From positions 62,001 to 126,000 of the forward strand of contig NZ_JACJPF010000031.1 of NCBI RefSeq assembly GCF_014695915.1: 64,000 nucleotides of DNA, in the 5' to 3' direction. The notes under the pieces were generated by a model. That model ran no database searches and was not told the DNA's origin. It saw only the letters and a program-made list of their open reading frames with translations. The translations under genes and the position numbers were made by a program. This document shows positions 16,688 to 25,556 of this stretch, piece by piece. The stretch comes from Trichocoleus sp. FACHB-40 (GTDB lineage: Bacteria > Cyanobacteriota > Cyanobacteriia > Cyanobacteriales > FACHB-T130). Position 1 is the stretch's first letter, and every line of letters starts with the position of its first letter.

Positions 16688-19036
16688 TCAAAGTTGACCA
16701 CGCTGCCGCAGAGGAATGCTTATCTCAAATGTTGTCCAACCAGACCCAGATAAACATTTCAGTTGTCCTTTGTGCTTTTCTACAATTATTTGATAGCAGA
16801 TAGACAAACCTAATCCTGTGCCTTTACCAACTTCTTTTGTTGTAAAAAATGGGTCGAATATTTTGTTTATTGCCGCTTTTTCTATACCTATTCCATTATC
16901 TGATATTTTAATTTGCACCCGATTATTATCTAAAAGTTTGGTACTGATGTTCAAAACATAAGCTTCAAGCGTAAAAACTGAATTAGTGTAATTATCATTA
17001 ATAAACATTTTTCCTTCGTCTTTCATTCTTTGCTCTAAAGCATCAATGGCATTATTAAGTATGTTCAAAAATACCTGATTTAGTTCTCCGGGATAACATT
17101 CAACTAGAGGCAATTGCCCATATTCTTTAATTACTTCAATGTCTGGATGCCCTGGACGACCTTTGAGACGACGCTGTAAAATCAACAACGTACTATCTAT
17201 TCCTTCATGGATATTTACTGGCTTCATTTCCGATTCATCGAGTCGGGAGAAGTTGCGTAAAGAAATAACAATCTGACGGATGCGTTCGGCACCGTTGTGC
17301 ATGGAGGACAAAACTTTCGGGAGATCGTCGATTATAAAGTCCAGCTCAACTGTCTCACTTACAGCTTGGATTGCTTTTTCTGGTGCGGGATAGTATTTTT
17401 GGTAGAGGTTTAAAACGTCAATCAGGTTTTGGGCATAGTTGCTGGTATGGATGATATTGCCGTAGATGAAGTTAATCGGGTTATTAATTTCGTGAGCGAT
17501 ACCGCCTACCAACTCTCCCAAACTTGACATTTTTTCGGATTGAATTAATTGCTGCTGGGTTTGTTGAACTAAAAATAGCGATCGCGCTAATTCTTCATTT
17601 TTTTGTTCTAACTCCAGCGTCCTCTCTGTCACTTTCTGATCGAGGTTGTGGGCAAGTTCGAGCAATTGTGCTTCAGATTCCAGCAGCGCTTTCTCAATCC
17701 TTTTTTGTTTGCTGATGTCTTGAATCGTACCGATTAGGCGAATTACTCTACCTGATGGTTCCTGAATAGTCTCACAACTTCCCTGGACAATGCGCTCTTG
17801 ATTATCGGGTAGAATAATTCGGAAGTCAGTGCTGAAAGGCTGGTTATGAAAAGATGCCGCGTCTAGCAGCTCTTTGATCCTTTGTTGGTCGTCTGGGTGA
17901 ACTGAATTTAAGAAGATTTCCACCGTAGGCTCAAAGGCTTTTGGGGAAAAACCCAAGATGCGATAATGTTCATCCGACCAGCGCAATTGTTGTCTAACCA
18001 GATCCAAATCCCAGCTGCCTAGATGGGCGATGCGTTGGGCATTGGCTAGGCTGTCCTCGCTCTGGCGCAGAGAAACCTCAGCTTGTTTGCGTTCTGTAAC
18101 TGTTGCCCCCAGAAAGAGGGCAGTAATGGCTTCCACCCCCATGAAGGTTTGCAGAGCCAGGATCGCCTGGTTGATATTATCTGTCTGTCCAATGAAGGGG
18201 CCGCTGCCTTTGGAGGCTCCCCAGATGGCGATACTGGAGACGAACAGGGTTGCCAATACGGTGCCGCGTTGACCAAAACGGAAGGCAGCCCAAATGACTA
18301 AAGGTAAGGGTAGGTACTCAATCGGGTAGCGATCGCTCACGATTTTGGTGGACGATCCGAAGACTGCCCAGGATATACCCAACAACATCAAACACAATAC
18401 TACTGCCTCAATGACTCGTCGGGGCTGTAAGGTTATCTGATGCCAGCGCGATCGCATTCGCCGTAGTTCGCCCCTAAACCAGGTCAATACTACAGGTGCG
18501 AGGATTAACACTCCCATCGCGTCTCCTACCCACCAAGTCCACCAAATCGCGGTAAACTTGCTCCAAGTCTCAAACCCGCTCCAGCAGAGGATGGTGACAC
18601 CCAAAGTGGGGCCGATTATTGTGGACAAAAGTGCGGATAGCGCCACCAATGCTAAAACATCTCGCAGACTCTCAAGGGAGGGATGCAAGCCAAGGCGACG
18701 AAGCAGTGTAGCACCAGCGATCGCTTGCAAACTGGGGATAAATGCCATTCCCAAAGCCATATACCAAGGTTGTCCCCCCCCGAGCGAAATAAAGAAATCG
18801 CCCAGCGCCACTCCAGGCCATATACCTCGACCAAATAAAAAAAGTGCAGCTTGGCTAATCCCTGCCGGTGGAAACAGTGGTGCCGCAGCTGCCGATATGC
18901 TGGGAATAGAAAAAACTGTTTTTCCGGTAACAAAGTAGATAGCCGCGAGTACAGCGACGGTGGCTAAGTATCGCCACAACCGAGGTTGGGACATTTTGGA
19001 TTTTGGATTTTGGATTGGTTTGCACCAAGCTATCAT
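16688..19036 (-). CDS. MASE1-domain sensor histidine kinase with PAS domain
   Basis: The N-terminal 320 residues are a many-span MASE1-type membrane sensor with LFPPAGISQAALFLFG and WWVGDAMGVLILAP. A PAS domain (about 335-450), a coiled coil (460-505), a HisKA-like helix with His515 in GGIAHEINNPINF, and an HATPase with NNAIDAL, DNGIGI and KGTGLGLSI follow. No receiver is attached, so a separate response regulator is expected; none is adjacent. The first 14 residues (to ATG 18994) are coded by TCCAAAA heptamers and read like spacer repeat, so translation may start at Met15 (MSQPRLWRYL). Confidence 0.9.
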   Translation of the reverse strand: MIAWCKPIQNPKSKMSQPRLWRYLATVAVLAAIYFVTGKTVFSIPSISAAAAPLFPPAGISQAALFLFGRGIWPGVALGDFFISLGGGQPWYMALGMAFIPSLQAIAGATLLRRLGLHPSLESLRDVLALVALSALLSTIIGPTLGVTILCWSGFETWSKFTAIWWTWWVGDAMGVLILAPVVLTWFRGELRRMRSRWHQITLQPRRVIEAVVLCLMLLGISWAVFGSSTKIVSDRYPIEYLPLPLVIWAAFRFGQRGTVLATLFVSSIAIWGASKGSGPFIGQTDNINQAILALQTFMGVEAITALFLGATVTERKQAEVSLRQSEDSLANAQRIAHLGSWDLDLVRQQLRWSDEHYRILGFSPKAFEPTVEIFLNSVHPDDQQRIKELLDAASFHNQPFSTDFRIILPDNQERIVQGSCETIQEPSGRVIRLIGTIQDISKQKRIEKALLESEAQLLELAHNLDQKVTERTLELEQKNEELARSLFLVQQTQQQLIQSEKMSSLGELVGGIAHEINNPINFIYGNIIHTSNYAQNLIDVLNLYQKYYPAPEKAIQAVSETVELDFIIDDLPKVLSSMHNGAERIRQIVISLRNFSRLDESEMKPVNIHEGIDSTLLILQRRLKGRPGHPDIEVIKEYGQLPLVECYPGELNQVFLNILNNAIDALEQRMKDEGKMFINDNYTNSVFTLEAYVLNISTKLLDNNRVQIKISDNGIGIEKAAINKIFDPFFTTKEVGKGTGLGLSICYQIIVEKHKGQLKCLSGSGWTTFEISIPLRQRGQL
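18992..19016 (-). repeat. TTTTGGA heptamer repeat at the kinase start
   Basis: About three tandem copies of TTTTGGA directly precede the alternative start codon at 18994. The same heptamer occurs at 39624-39695 within a gene and at 61370-61450 in a spacer. Confidence 0.6.
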
Positions 19037-19220
19037 GCCTTTTACGTTACTCGTTCCCTCTGCGAGTGAAGCTTTCGATAGGATTCGCTCCCATCCCCTC
19101 GCTTTGAAGATTTATAACATCAGCGAAATAAGAATAACGTAGAAACTAAAGGAAACGAAACACAAGCAGCCTACTGTGATATTCGCCTAGAATCCCTATT
19201 AGGAATTAAAAAAATTAAAA

Positions 19221-20600
19221 ATGACAACTTCAATGCAGGCTCAGTTGCAGGAGGCGATCGCACCTTACCGCGATCGCGTAGACTATCTAGAAATTCGCTT
19301 AGAGCAGAGTGAGTCAACCTCAATTTCCTTTCGCGGCCCTCAATTGGATGCTGTGGATCGCAATTTTACTCTCGCTGGTGGCATTCGCGCCTGTCACAAG
19401 GGCGGCTGGAGCTTTGTTACTTTCAATGGTTTAGCCCAGTTGAATGACCGGATAGCCGAGGCGGTTTCTCAAGCCCATCTGGTCGGTAAAGAAACTACTA
19501 TGTTAGCCCCAGTTGCGCCAATTCAAGATTATGTGGCGGTTCAGTTAGGGCGCGATCCGCGTGGGGTGAGTCTGGAAGAAAAGCGCCGTAATTTGGCGAA
19601 ATACAACCAATTGCTGCTGGATTTCGACCCGCGAATTCAGACAACGATGGTGAGTATGAGCGATCGCTTCGGCACTACCTATTTTGTCAATTCCCTCGGC
19701 ACCTGCATCGCCCAAGAAAGGCTGGATGTTTCCGGCAGATTTGGCGCGATCGCCCGCGAAGAAGGTTCCGTTCCCCGCCAAGGTTTCGAGTCCGTCCACT
19801 CGCGCACGGACTATAACATTCTCGAAGGCATCGAAGACCGCGTACTAGGTGCCGCCAAACGTGCTGTCGGGCAGTTAGAAGCAAAATCCGTTAAAGGCGG
19901 ACAATATACTGTTGTTCTCGACCCCTATCTCGCTGGAGTCTTCATTCACGAAGCCTTTGGGCATCTTTCCGAAGCTGATGGTATCTACGAAAATCCCAAA
20001 ATGCAAGAATTACTTGCTCTTGGTAAACCTTTAGCTATTAAGCAGTTGAATGTAGTAGATGATGCTACCATGCCCGGTTTACCCGGTTCTCTCAAGTATG
20101 ACGATGAAGGTGTTCCCGCTCAGCGCAAATATTTAATTAAAGACGGCATCCTCACCCAGCGCCTGCATAACCGCGAAACTGCTGGGAAGATGCAAGAAGC
20201 TCCCACAGGCAATGCAAGAGCGCTCAACGCCACTTATCCCCCAATTGTGCGGATGACTAACACTGGCATTGAAACGGGAGAACACTCCTTCCAAGACATG
20301 ATTAAGGATATTGAGGAAGGTGTTTATGCAGTGCGGATGCTAGGCGGGCAAACTAACGGCGAGATGTTCACCTTTGCTGCTGCGGAAGGTTACATGATTC
20401 GCAATGGCAAGTTAGCTGAAAAAGTTAACGATGTCACTCTCACGGGTAATGTTTTCCAAACTCTCAAAGATATTGAGGCAATTGGTAACGACTCAATTTA
20501 TGTTAGCGGCGGTTGTGGTAAAGGCGGACAAATGCCGCTTCCCGTAAGCGTCGGTGGCCCTCATCTACGAATCAAAAATGTAGTTGTGGGCGGACGCTAA
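19221..20600 (+). CDS. tldD: TldD metalloprotease
   Basis: The 459-residue protein matches TldD, partner of TldE in a cytosolic zinc protease that trims small peptides. The metal-binding helix HEAFGH lies at 243-248, followed by LSEAD. GLPGSLKYDDEGVPAQ and the C-terminal CGKGGQMPLPVS are also typical. Length equals the usual 450-480. No tldE is present in the window. ATG 19221 follows an A-rich leader without a clear ribosome site. A hairpin with T tail ends the unit at 20614-20649. Confidence 0.93.
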   Translation: MTTSMQAQLQEAIAPYRDRVDYLEIRLEQSESTSISFRGPQLDAVDRNFTLAGGIRACHKGGWSFVTFNGLAQLNDRIAEAVSQAHLVGKETTMLAPVAPIQDYVAVQLGRDPRGVSLEEKRRNLAKYNQLLLDFDPRIQTTMVSMSDRFGTTYFVNSLGTCIAQERLDVSGRFGAIAREEGSVPRQGFESVHSRTDYNILEGIEDRVLGAAKRAVGQLEAKSVKGGQYTVVLDPYLAGVFIHEAFGHLSEADGIYENPKMQELLALGKPLAIKQLNVVDDATMPGLPGSLKYDDEGVPAQRKYLIKDGILTQRLHNRETAGKMQEAPTGNARALNATYPPIVRMTNTGIETGEHSFQDMIKDIEEGVYAVRMLGGQTNGEMFTFAAAEGYMIRNGKLAEKVNDVTLTGNVFQTLKDIEAIGNDSIYVSGGCGKGGQMPLPVSVGGPHLRIKNVVVGGR

Positions 20601-20613
20601 GAAGGCAAAAGGC

Positions 20614-20650
20614 AAAAGGCAAAAGTAAAGAATCTTTCTTTTGCCTTTTT
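20614..20650 (+). terminator. Intrinsic terminator after tldD
   Basis: AAAAGGCAAAAG (20614-20625) pairs with CTTTTGCCTTTT (20638-20649), with more T following. The GGCAAAA heptamer is itself repeated three times at 20603-20625, so the hairpin is built from a tandem repeat. Confidence 0.65.
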
Positions 20651-20654
20651 GGTT

Positions 20655-20870
20655 TTATATTGATGCGATCACCTGCTCAAATTCTTCCACAGATGCTACG
20701 GTAATCGCCCGTTTATGGAGGCTTTTTAACAACGCCAGATCATCTATTTCATTTATGCGATCGCTTAAACCTTGCGGCACCGTTTCAAACCGAGTTTCCA
20801 AAACTTCGAGGATATACTCGCGAGTAACTTGCACCATCGCGTCCTCTTCAAAAATGGTGAGGTACGGCAT
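20655..20870 (-). CDS. Small hypothetical protein (71 aa)
   Basis: ATG 20870 is preceded by AGGAGG at good spacing, which supports translation. The acidic 71-residue product (EYILEVLETRFETVPQGL, then LLKSLHKRAITVASVEEF) resembles C-terminal segments seen in many cyanobacterial proteins annotated as Rpn-like or DUF4351-type, but no function is claimed. It has no membrane segment. It converges with tldD. It could be a detached piece of such a larger protein. Confidence 0.6.
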   Translation of the reverse strand: MPYLTIFEEDAMVQVTREYILEVLETRFETVPQGLSDRINEIDDLALLKSLHKRAITVASVEEFEQVIASI

Positions 20871-20970
20871 CTGATTTTCCTCCTAATAACGCCTCAATTC
20901 AGCTCTAAAGCTAAGCTCCAGTCTCGGCAATACCCGAAGTACGGAGAAAACGTCAAGTTGATAGACAACA

Positions 20971-21010
20971 AAGGGGGATGCCGTAATGCGGCATCCCCCT
21001 TCGAGTTTTT
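20971..21010 (+). terminator. GC-rich 13-bp hairpin with T run
   Basis: AAGGGGGATGCCG (20971-20983) pairs with CGGCATCCCCCTT (20989-21001) around TAATG. A run of six T follows at 21005-21010. It lies between two minus-strand small genes and reads best as a plus-strand terminator. Confidence 0.6.
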
Positions 21011-21100
21011 TAGCAAGGTATATGGGATGGGTTTCGTGACGGTTACACCCCACTACACCTCCCAAAATGGCAAATTATCACTGCGCTGATGCTATCGGTC

Positions 21101-21256
21101 TTAGTTGAAGTAGTTGGCTTCTGCTTCCAACTGACGAACCAAGGCTTCGTCACCTTTTGCTCTAGCGACTTCTAAACGATGCTGCAAGCTTTTTTGGATG
21201 TTCTCCCGATGAGCCGCCGCTGCATTTTTCCGGTTATCTTGACGTCTTCCGCTCAT
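21101..21256 (-). CDS. Conserved-looking small basic protein (51 aa)
   Basis: A short minus-strand gene starts at ATG 21256 and stops at TAA 21101-21103. The product starts MSGRRQDNRKNAAAAHRENI and continues QKSLQHRLEVARAKGDEALV, RQLEAEANYFN. It is helical, charged and rich in Ala, Arg and Gln, with no membrane segment. The regular codon use and helical register look like a real cyanobacterial small protein. Function is not recognised. The start lacks a strong ribosome site. It is divergent from the SAM hydrolase gene. Confidence 0.6.
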   Translation of the reverse strand: MSGRRQDNRKNAAAAHRENIQKSLQHRLEVARAKGDEALVRQLEAEANYFN

Positions 21257-21403
21257 AATGGACATTCTTTTGGCTCGACTTGAGGTATCTCTTACATTTT
21301 TAATATAGCCTACACTAGAGTAAACGGTAGCCTTTGTTACCGAAAATTCACAAATATCTAGCTAGGGTTATAAGTTGGCTCCTACAAGCGCCAGCGATCG
21401 CAG

Positions 21404-22192
21404 ATGCACAAAACCAAAATTCTCACCCTTCTCACTGATTTTGGGTTGAGTGATGTGTATGTGGGGGTGATGAAGGGTGTAATTGCCCGAGTCAACCCAA
21501 CGCTGAATGTGGTGGATCTGACGCACGACATTCCACCTCAGAACATCGCCGCGGCAAGGTTTTGTCTGATGAGTGCTTACCCGTATTTCCCACCAGGGAC
21601 AGTGCATATTGCTGTAGTCGATCCGGGAGTGGGGAGTAATCGCAGAGCGATCGCTATTCAATTCGGCGACAGCTTCCTGGTGGGGCCAGATAACGGGATA
21701 TTTAGTGGCATTATCATCCCTAGCGACGTTACGGCTATCGAACTCACTAACCCCAGTTATTGGCGCACGAGAGAACCCAGCACCACCTTTCACGGGCGAG
21801 ATATTTTTGCCCCAGCGGGCGCTCATCTTGCCAGCGGCATTCCCCTAGAACAACTGGGAACAGCAATTAATCCCGAAACTCTAGTGCAGTTGCCCATACC
21901 TGAATACAGCGTTACAGAGGCGGGTGTAGTGGGTCGCATTCAGTATAGCGATCGCTTCGGCAACTTAATTACCAATATTCCCGGTAATCTAGTGCAAGAA
22001 AAATCTTGGTTTGTTGAGGTAGATGGATATACCATCCTAGGTACAACAACTTACCATGACAGCCCCCCTGGAAATCTGGTTGCTTTAGTTGGCTCTCATG
22101 GTTGGGTAGAAATTGCTGTTAATTGTGGTAATGCTCAGCAGCAACTGCAACTAAACTGGGGAGATGTAGTAGAAGTTATCTTAAGTAAGTAG
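21404..22192 (+). CDS. S-adenosylmethionine hydrolase (DUF62 / SAM hydroxide adenosyltransferase)
   Basis: The 262-residue protein has LLTDFGLSDVYVG at the start, VVDPGVGSNRR and FHGRDIFAPAGAHLA. Asp73, Arg80 and His130 match the Asp-Arg-His triad of the SAM hydroxide adenosyltransferase family, relatives of the fluorinase that split SAM into adenosine and methionine using water. The C-terminal barrel contains YSDRFGNLITNI. ATG 21404 begins close after GCGATCGCAG with no strong ribosome site. A 33-base gap separates it from the DUF2301 gene, suggesting one transcript. Confidence 0.9.
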   Translation: MHKTKILTLLTDFGLSDVYVGVMKGVIARVNPTLNVVDLTHDIPPQNIAAARFCLMSAYPYFPPGTVHIAVVDPGVGSNRRAIAIQFGDSFLVGPDNGIFSGIIIPSDVTAIELTNPSYWRTREPSTTFHGRDIFAPAGAHLASGIPLEQLGTAINPETLVQLPIPEYSVTEAGVVGRIQYSDRFGNLITNIPGNLVQEKSWFVEVDGYTILGTTTYHDSPPGNLVALVGSHGWVEIAVNCGNAQQQLQLNWGDVVEVILSK

Positions 22193-22225
22193 ACATAATT
22201 AAACAGCAATAAAGGAAAGCAAAGT

Positions 22226-22879
22226 ATGACTCAGAGTGATGCTCAGTTAGAACCAGTAGTTTATCAAGGGCAGTTTGGAGAGTTTACGTTAACCGGAAGC
22301 GATCGCACTGGTGTAATAATCTATCGCACCGGATTAATGGTAGCAGCTTTAAGCTTTGCCTTGGGTAGCTGGTTGGTATTGGGAACAAATACAGCCCAAT
22401 TGTCCTTACTAACTCCGTTATATGCTTGTTTTTGTTTAGCACTGGGTGTCAGCTTAGTTACCATCCATATTTACCTAGAACCACTGCACCGACTATTACA
22501 AGCTTTTTGGGTAATTGGTGCGATATCGGCAGCGTTTTTGGCACTCCAAAGTAGCGAACCTCTGGCTTTAACTGTATACAATAACCCAGTTACACTTTTC
22601 GGGATTGGCTTTACCTTTGTATCGTTAACAGGGATTTATTTTAAAGAAGGTTTTTGCTTTCACCGATTAGAAACAAAAATTCTCACGCCTTTAGTTCCAG
22701 TTCTATTACTAGGTCATCTAGCTGGCGTTTTACCAGTTTCAGTAGAACAGAAATTATTAGGAGTTTGGGCAGTGCTATTTATCGTGTTTGCTTTGCGAAA
22801 AACTGTTCAAGAAATTCCTGATGATATTGGCGACAAGTCGGTTTTTGCTTACTTGAAACAACAGCGTTCAGCGACTTGA
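22226..22879 (+). CDS. DUF2301 integral membrane protein
   Basis: The 217-residue product has a short polar N-terminus (QGQFGEFTLTGSDRTGVIIY) followed by about seven hydrophobic segments and FTFVSLTGIYFKEGFCFHR, as in cyanobacterial DUF2301 proteins. AAAGGAAAGC precedes ATG 22226. It probably shares a transcript with the upstream SAM hydrolase. Function is unknown. Confidence 0.85.
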   Translation: MTQSDAQLEPVVYQGQFGEFTLTGSDRTGVIIYRTGLMVAALSFALGSWLVLGTNTAQLSLLTPLYACFCLALGVSLVTIHIYLEPLHRLLQAFWVIGAISAAFLALQSSEPLALTVYNNPVTLFGIGFTFVSLTGIYFKEGFCFHRLETKILTPLVPVLLLGHLAGVLPVSVEQKLLGVWAVLFIVFALRKTVQEIPDDIGDKSVFAYLKQQRSAT

Positions 22880-22887
22880 TATTATTT

Positions 22888-22915
22888 CTCGTTCCCAGGC
22901 TGAGTTTGGGAACCA
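22888..22915. repeat. GTTCCCAGGCT-type hairpin repeat
   Basis: GTTCCCA (22891-22897) pairs with TGGGAAC (22907-22913), directly after a gene. Two related copies follow genes at 51991-52018 and 56781-56810. Confidence 0.65.
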
Positions 22916-23027
22916 GGATATTTTGAAAAATAAGGCTACTGACGCGAATGTGCGAAAGTAGGTGGCAACTACTGGAGCCTTTATCTGATGAGTATGCTGG
23001 AATCTGAATGGCGACGAGGGTAGGTAA

Positions 23028-24143
23028 TTGGTAGAAGAACGCGCCTTTTGGCTGGCATGGTCGCAAATTCCTAAAATTGGGCCAATTTTGCTTGGACGCT
23101 TGCAAAAGCATTTTGGCACACTCTCGGAAGCATGGCTTGCCAGTCCTGCTGCCTTGCGAGAGGTAGAGGGGTTTGGGCCTCAGACAATTGAAGTGGTGGT
23201 AGAGAAGCGATCGCGCCTCAATCCGCGACAATTATTAGAGCAACACTCGGCAAAAAATCCCTGTTTCTGGACACCAGCTGATGCAGATTATCCCCGCTTA
23301 CTCCTAGAGACTCCTACCCCGCCGCCAGTGCTGTACTATCGCGGCAAAGTCCAACTTCTGGAAAATCAAGGCATTACGCCGATGGTTGGCATTGTCGGGA
23401 CTCGCAAACCCTCCGAGTATGGCAAGCGTTGGACTCGCAAAATCAGCACAGTGCTGGCAAAAAATGGTTTCACAATTGTTTCTGGTATGGCAGATGGAAT
23501 TGACACAGAAGCACATCGCGCCTGTATAGAAGCTGGAGGCCGAACCCTGGCAGTTTTAGGCACTGGCGTGAATGTAGTTTATCCCAGGAATAATAAATCT
23601 TTATACGAACAGATTTTGCATCACGGATTAGCCTTAAGCGAGTATCCGGCAGACACGCCACCAACACGGGAACATTTTCCCCCACGCAATCGAATTATTG
23701 CTGGTTTGAGTCGGGCAATTATGGTGATGGAAGCGCCTACAAGATCCGGTGCTTTGATTACTGCTGACTATGCTAATGAGTTTTGTAGGGATGTCTATGC
23801 TTTGCCTGCACGATTAGATGATCAGCAGTCAATGGGTTGTCTAAGATTGCTTAATAAGGGAGCTATGTCGTTTCTTGATGAAGCGCATTTGTTAGAAATG
23901 TTAGGAGCAATTCCACAACTCGATTCGGTGCAGCAATTAGAGTTATTTAATCAATCTCCCTTGCCAGATTTGGAACCAGAACTCAAACAAGTTTTGCAAG
24001 CTATTTCCCTTGAACCTGCACCGTTTGATTTAATTGTGCAGCAGGCTGGCTTAACGCCAGGATCTGTATCTAGTGCGCTATTGCAACTAGAATTACTTGG
24101 GTTAGTATCGCAATTGCCGGGAATGCGCTATCAAAGATGTTAG
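23028..24143 (+). CDS. dprA: DNA-processing protein DprA
   Basis: The 371-residue protein loads RecA onto incoming single-stranded DNA in transformation. It has an N-terminal helix-hairpin-helix-like part (about 1-70), then the Rossmann-like core with VGIVGTRKPSEYG, GMADGIDTEAHRACIEAGG and YPRNNKSLYEQI, and a C-terminal winged-helix-like segment (about 320-371). The start is TTG at 23028, supported by GAGGG at 23016-23020. There is no ATG in frame nearby. A HIP1-rich spacer with hairpins follows. Confidence 0.93.
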   Translation: MVEERAFWLAWSQIPKIGPILLGRLQKHFGTLSEAWLASPAALREVEGFGPQTIEVVVEKRSRLNPRQLLEQHSAKNPCFWTPADADYPRLLLETPTPPPVLYYRGKVQLLENQGITPMVGIVGTRKPSEYGKRWTRKISTVLAKNGFTIVSGMADGIDTEAHRACIEAGGRTLAVLGTGVNVVYPRNNKSLYEQILHHGLALSEYPADTPPTREHFPPRNRIIAGLSRAIMVMEAPTRSGALITADYANEFCRDVYALPARLDDQQSMGCLRLLNKGAMSFLDEAHLLEMLGAIPQLDSVQQLELFNQSPLPDLEPELKQVLQAISLEPAPFDLIVQQAGLTPGSVSSALLQLELLGLVSQLPGMRYQRC

Positions 24144-24250
24144 AAGCAATGCTTCTAGAAAAACTACCTCCTAATGGATGAACCAGTAGGGTGAATTGCT
24201 CTCACCCGCTTGGATGAGCTGGTTAAGGGAAGCGATCGCGCGATCGCTTC
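24141..24250 (+). terminator. Hairpins after dprA, including a tandem HIP1 palindrome
   Basis: TAGAAGC-AAT-GCTTCTA (24141-24157) overlaps the dprA stop. GGGTGA pairs with TCACCC at 24189-24207. Bases 24229-24250 form a perfect 22-base palindrome of two overlapping HIP1 octamers. None has a T run, so termination is plausible rather than certain. Confidence 0.4.
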
Positions 24251-24355
24251 AGTAATTTATAAATACTGATTGCAGTTTTGTAAGGTAGGCAATGCCCACA
24301 AAATACAGTCTTATAGCTAATACTAAAAACGCAAATTACCAATTACCAAGTTTAT

Positions 24356-25531
24356 ATGACACATAATATTGAATTTGGCACCTTTTCTAACTCTGACGAA
24401 AGTCAACAGCTTTTGGCATTACTGTGCCAGTGCTTCAATGCTCCACCCAGCGACGATCAATATTATGCCAATCTTATCGGCTTAGAGAACTTTCGGGTAA
24501 TCCGCAAAGATGGACGAGTAGCTGGAGGATTAGCCATCCTTCACATGGGACAATGGTTCGGTGGTTCTAGCGTACCGATAGCAGGAATCGCATCTGTTGG
24601 CATTGCTCCCGAACATCGAGGAACAGGCGTAGCGGCGGCGATGATGACAGAACTTGTCAAGCAGCTTTATGAAGCGGGTGTTCCTATATCAACACTCTAC
24701 GCCTCTACGAGTGCGCTTTATCGGAAAGTTGGTTACGAACAGGCGGGGAACTATTGCCGTTTGTCGGTGCCAGTAGACAGTATCCTGCTAAAAGATCGCA
24801 CTCTGCCCATTTTTCCAGTAGCAGCAACTCAGCACGAAGTTTTTCACGAATTATACCGCCAACGAGCGATCGCATCCAGTGGCAATCTAGATCGAAATCA
24901 GGCAATTTGGAAAGGCATAATCGAGTCCAAGGAAGAAACAATTCACGCCTATCTAATTGGTGCTGAAGATAAACCACAAGGTTACGTCATTTTTAGCCAA
25001 AAGTGGGGAGACAAAGGCTACAGCCTACTAATTAGAGACATGGTGGCAATAACACCAGCAGCAGCACGCCGTCTGTGGACTTTCTTCGCCGATCACCGCT
25101 CTTTAGCAGAGAATGTTATTTGGCGGGGTATGGCAATCGACCCTTTTTTAGGCTTACTTTCCGAGCAAACTTACAAAATTACTGCTTTAGAAAGATGGCT
25201 AGTGCGAGTAATTAATGTGCCAAAAGCCCTTTCATTACGTGGTTATCCGGCAGGTGTAGAAGCCGAATTGCATTTGGAAATTCAGGATAATATTCTACCC
25301 GATAATAATGGGAAGTTTATCTTAGCAGTTTCCGGAGGTCGAGGTGAAGTAACTAAAGGCGGGAGGGGAGAATTACGCTTAGATGTGCGTGGATTATCGC
25401 CTTTATTCACAGGTTTGTTTACACCTCATCAACTGCAAACAATTGGGCAAATTGAAGCAACTGCTGATGCAATCGCCGCAGCAACGCAAATATTTGCGGG
25501 TTCGGAACCTTGGATGTCCGATCATTTTTGA
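24356..25531 (+). CDS. Eis-like GNAT N-acetyltransferase
   Basis: The 391-residue protein matches the Eis architecture: an N-terminal GNAT domain with SVGIAPEHRGTGVAAAMM as the acetyl-CoA loop, a second GNAT-like fold (about 155-290), and a C-terminal sterol-carrier-like domain (about 300-391) ending in a free Asp-His-Phe carboxylate. Eis enzymes acetylate amines such as aminoglycosides; the substrate here is unknown. Tyr122 region (STSALYRKVGYE) fits the family's catalytic tyrosine. ATG 24356 was used; no strong ribosome site is seen. Confidence 0.88.
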   Translation: MTHNIEFGTFSNSDESQQLLALLCQCFNAPPSDDQYYANLIGLENFRVIRKDGRVAGGLAILHMGQWFGGSSVPIAGIASVGIAPEHRGTGVAAAMMTELVKQLYEAGVPISTLYASTSALYRKVGYEQAGNYCRLSVPVDSILLKDRTLPIFPVAATQHEVFHELYRQRAIASSGNLDRNQAIWKGIIESKEETIHAYLIGAEDKPQGYVIFSQKWGDKGYSLLIRDMVAITPAAARRLWTFFADHRSLAENVIWRGMAIDPFLGLLSEQTYKITALERWLVRVINVPKALSLRGYPAGVEAELHLEIQDNILPDNNGKFILAVSGGRGEVTKGGRGELRLDVRGLSPLFTGLFTPHQLQTIGQIEATADAIAAATQIFAGSEPWMSDHF

Positions 25532-25556
25532 TAATAAGCTAGGAGTAGCGTGGGAA

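Noticed and set aside
1-24143. Competence gene cluster (comF and dprA)
   Set aside because: The two genes are 23 kb apart with unrelated genes between them; their presence in one window is not evidence of a cluster.
24229-24250. Operator palindrome before the Eis-like gene
   Set aside because: It consists of two overlapping HIP1 octamers, which are abundant genome-wide and not specific regulatory sites.
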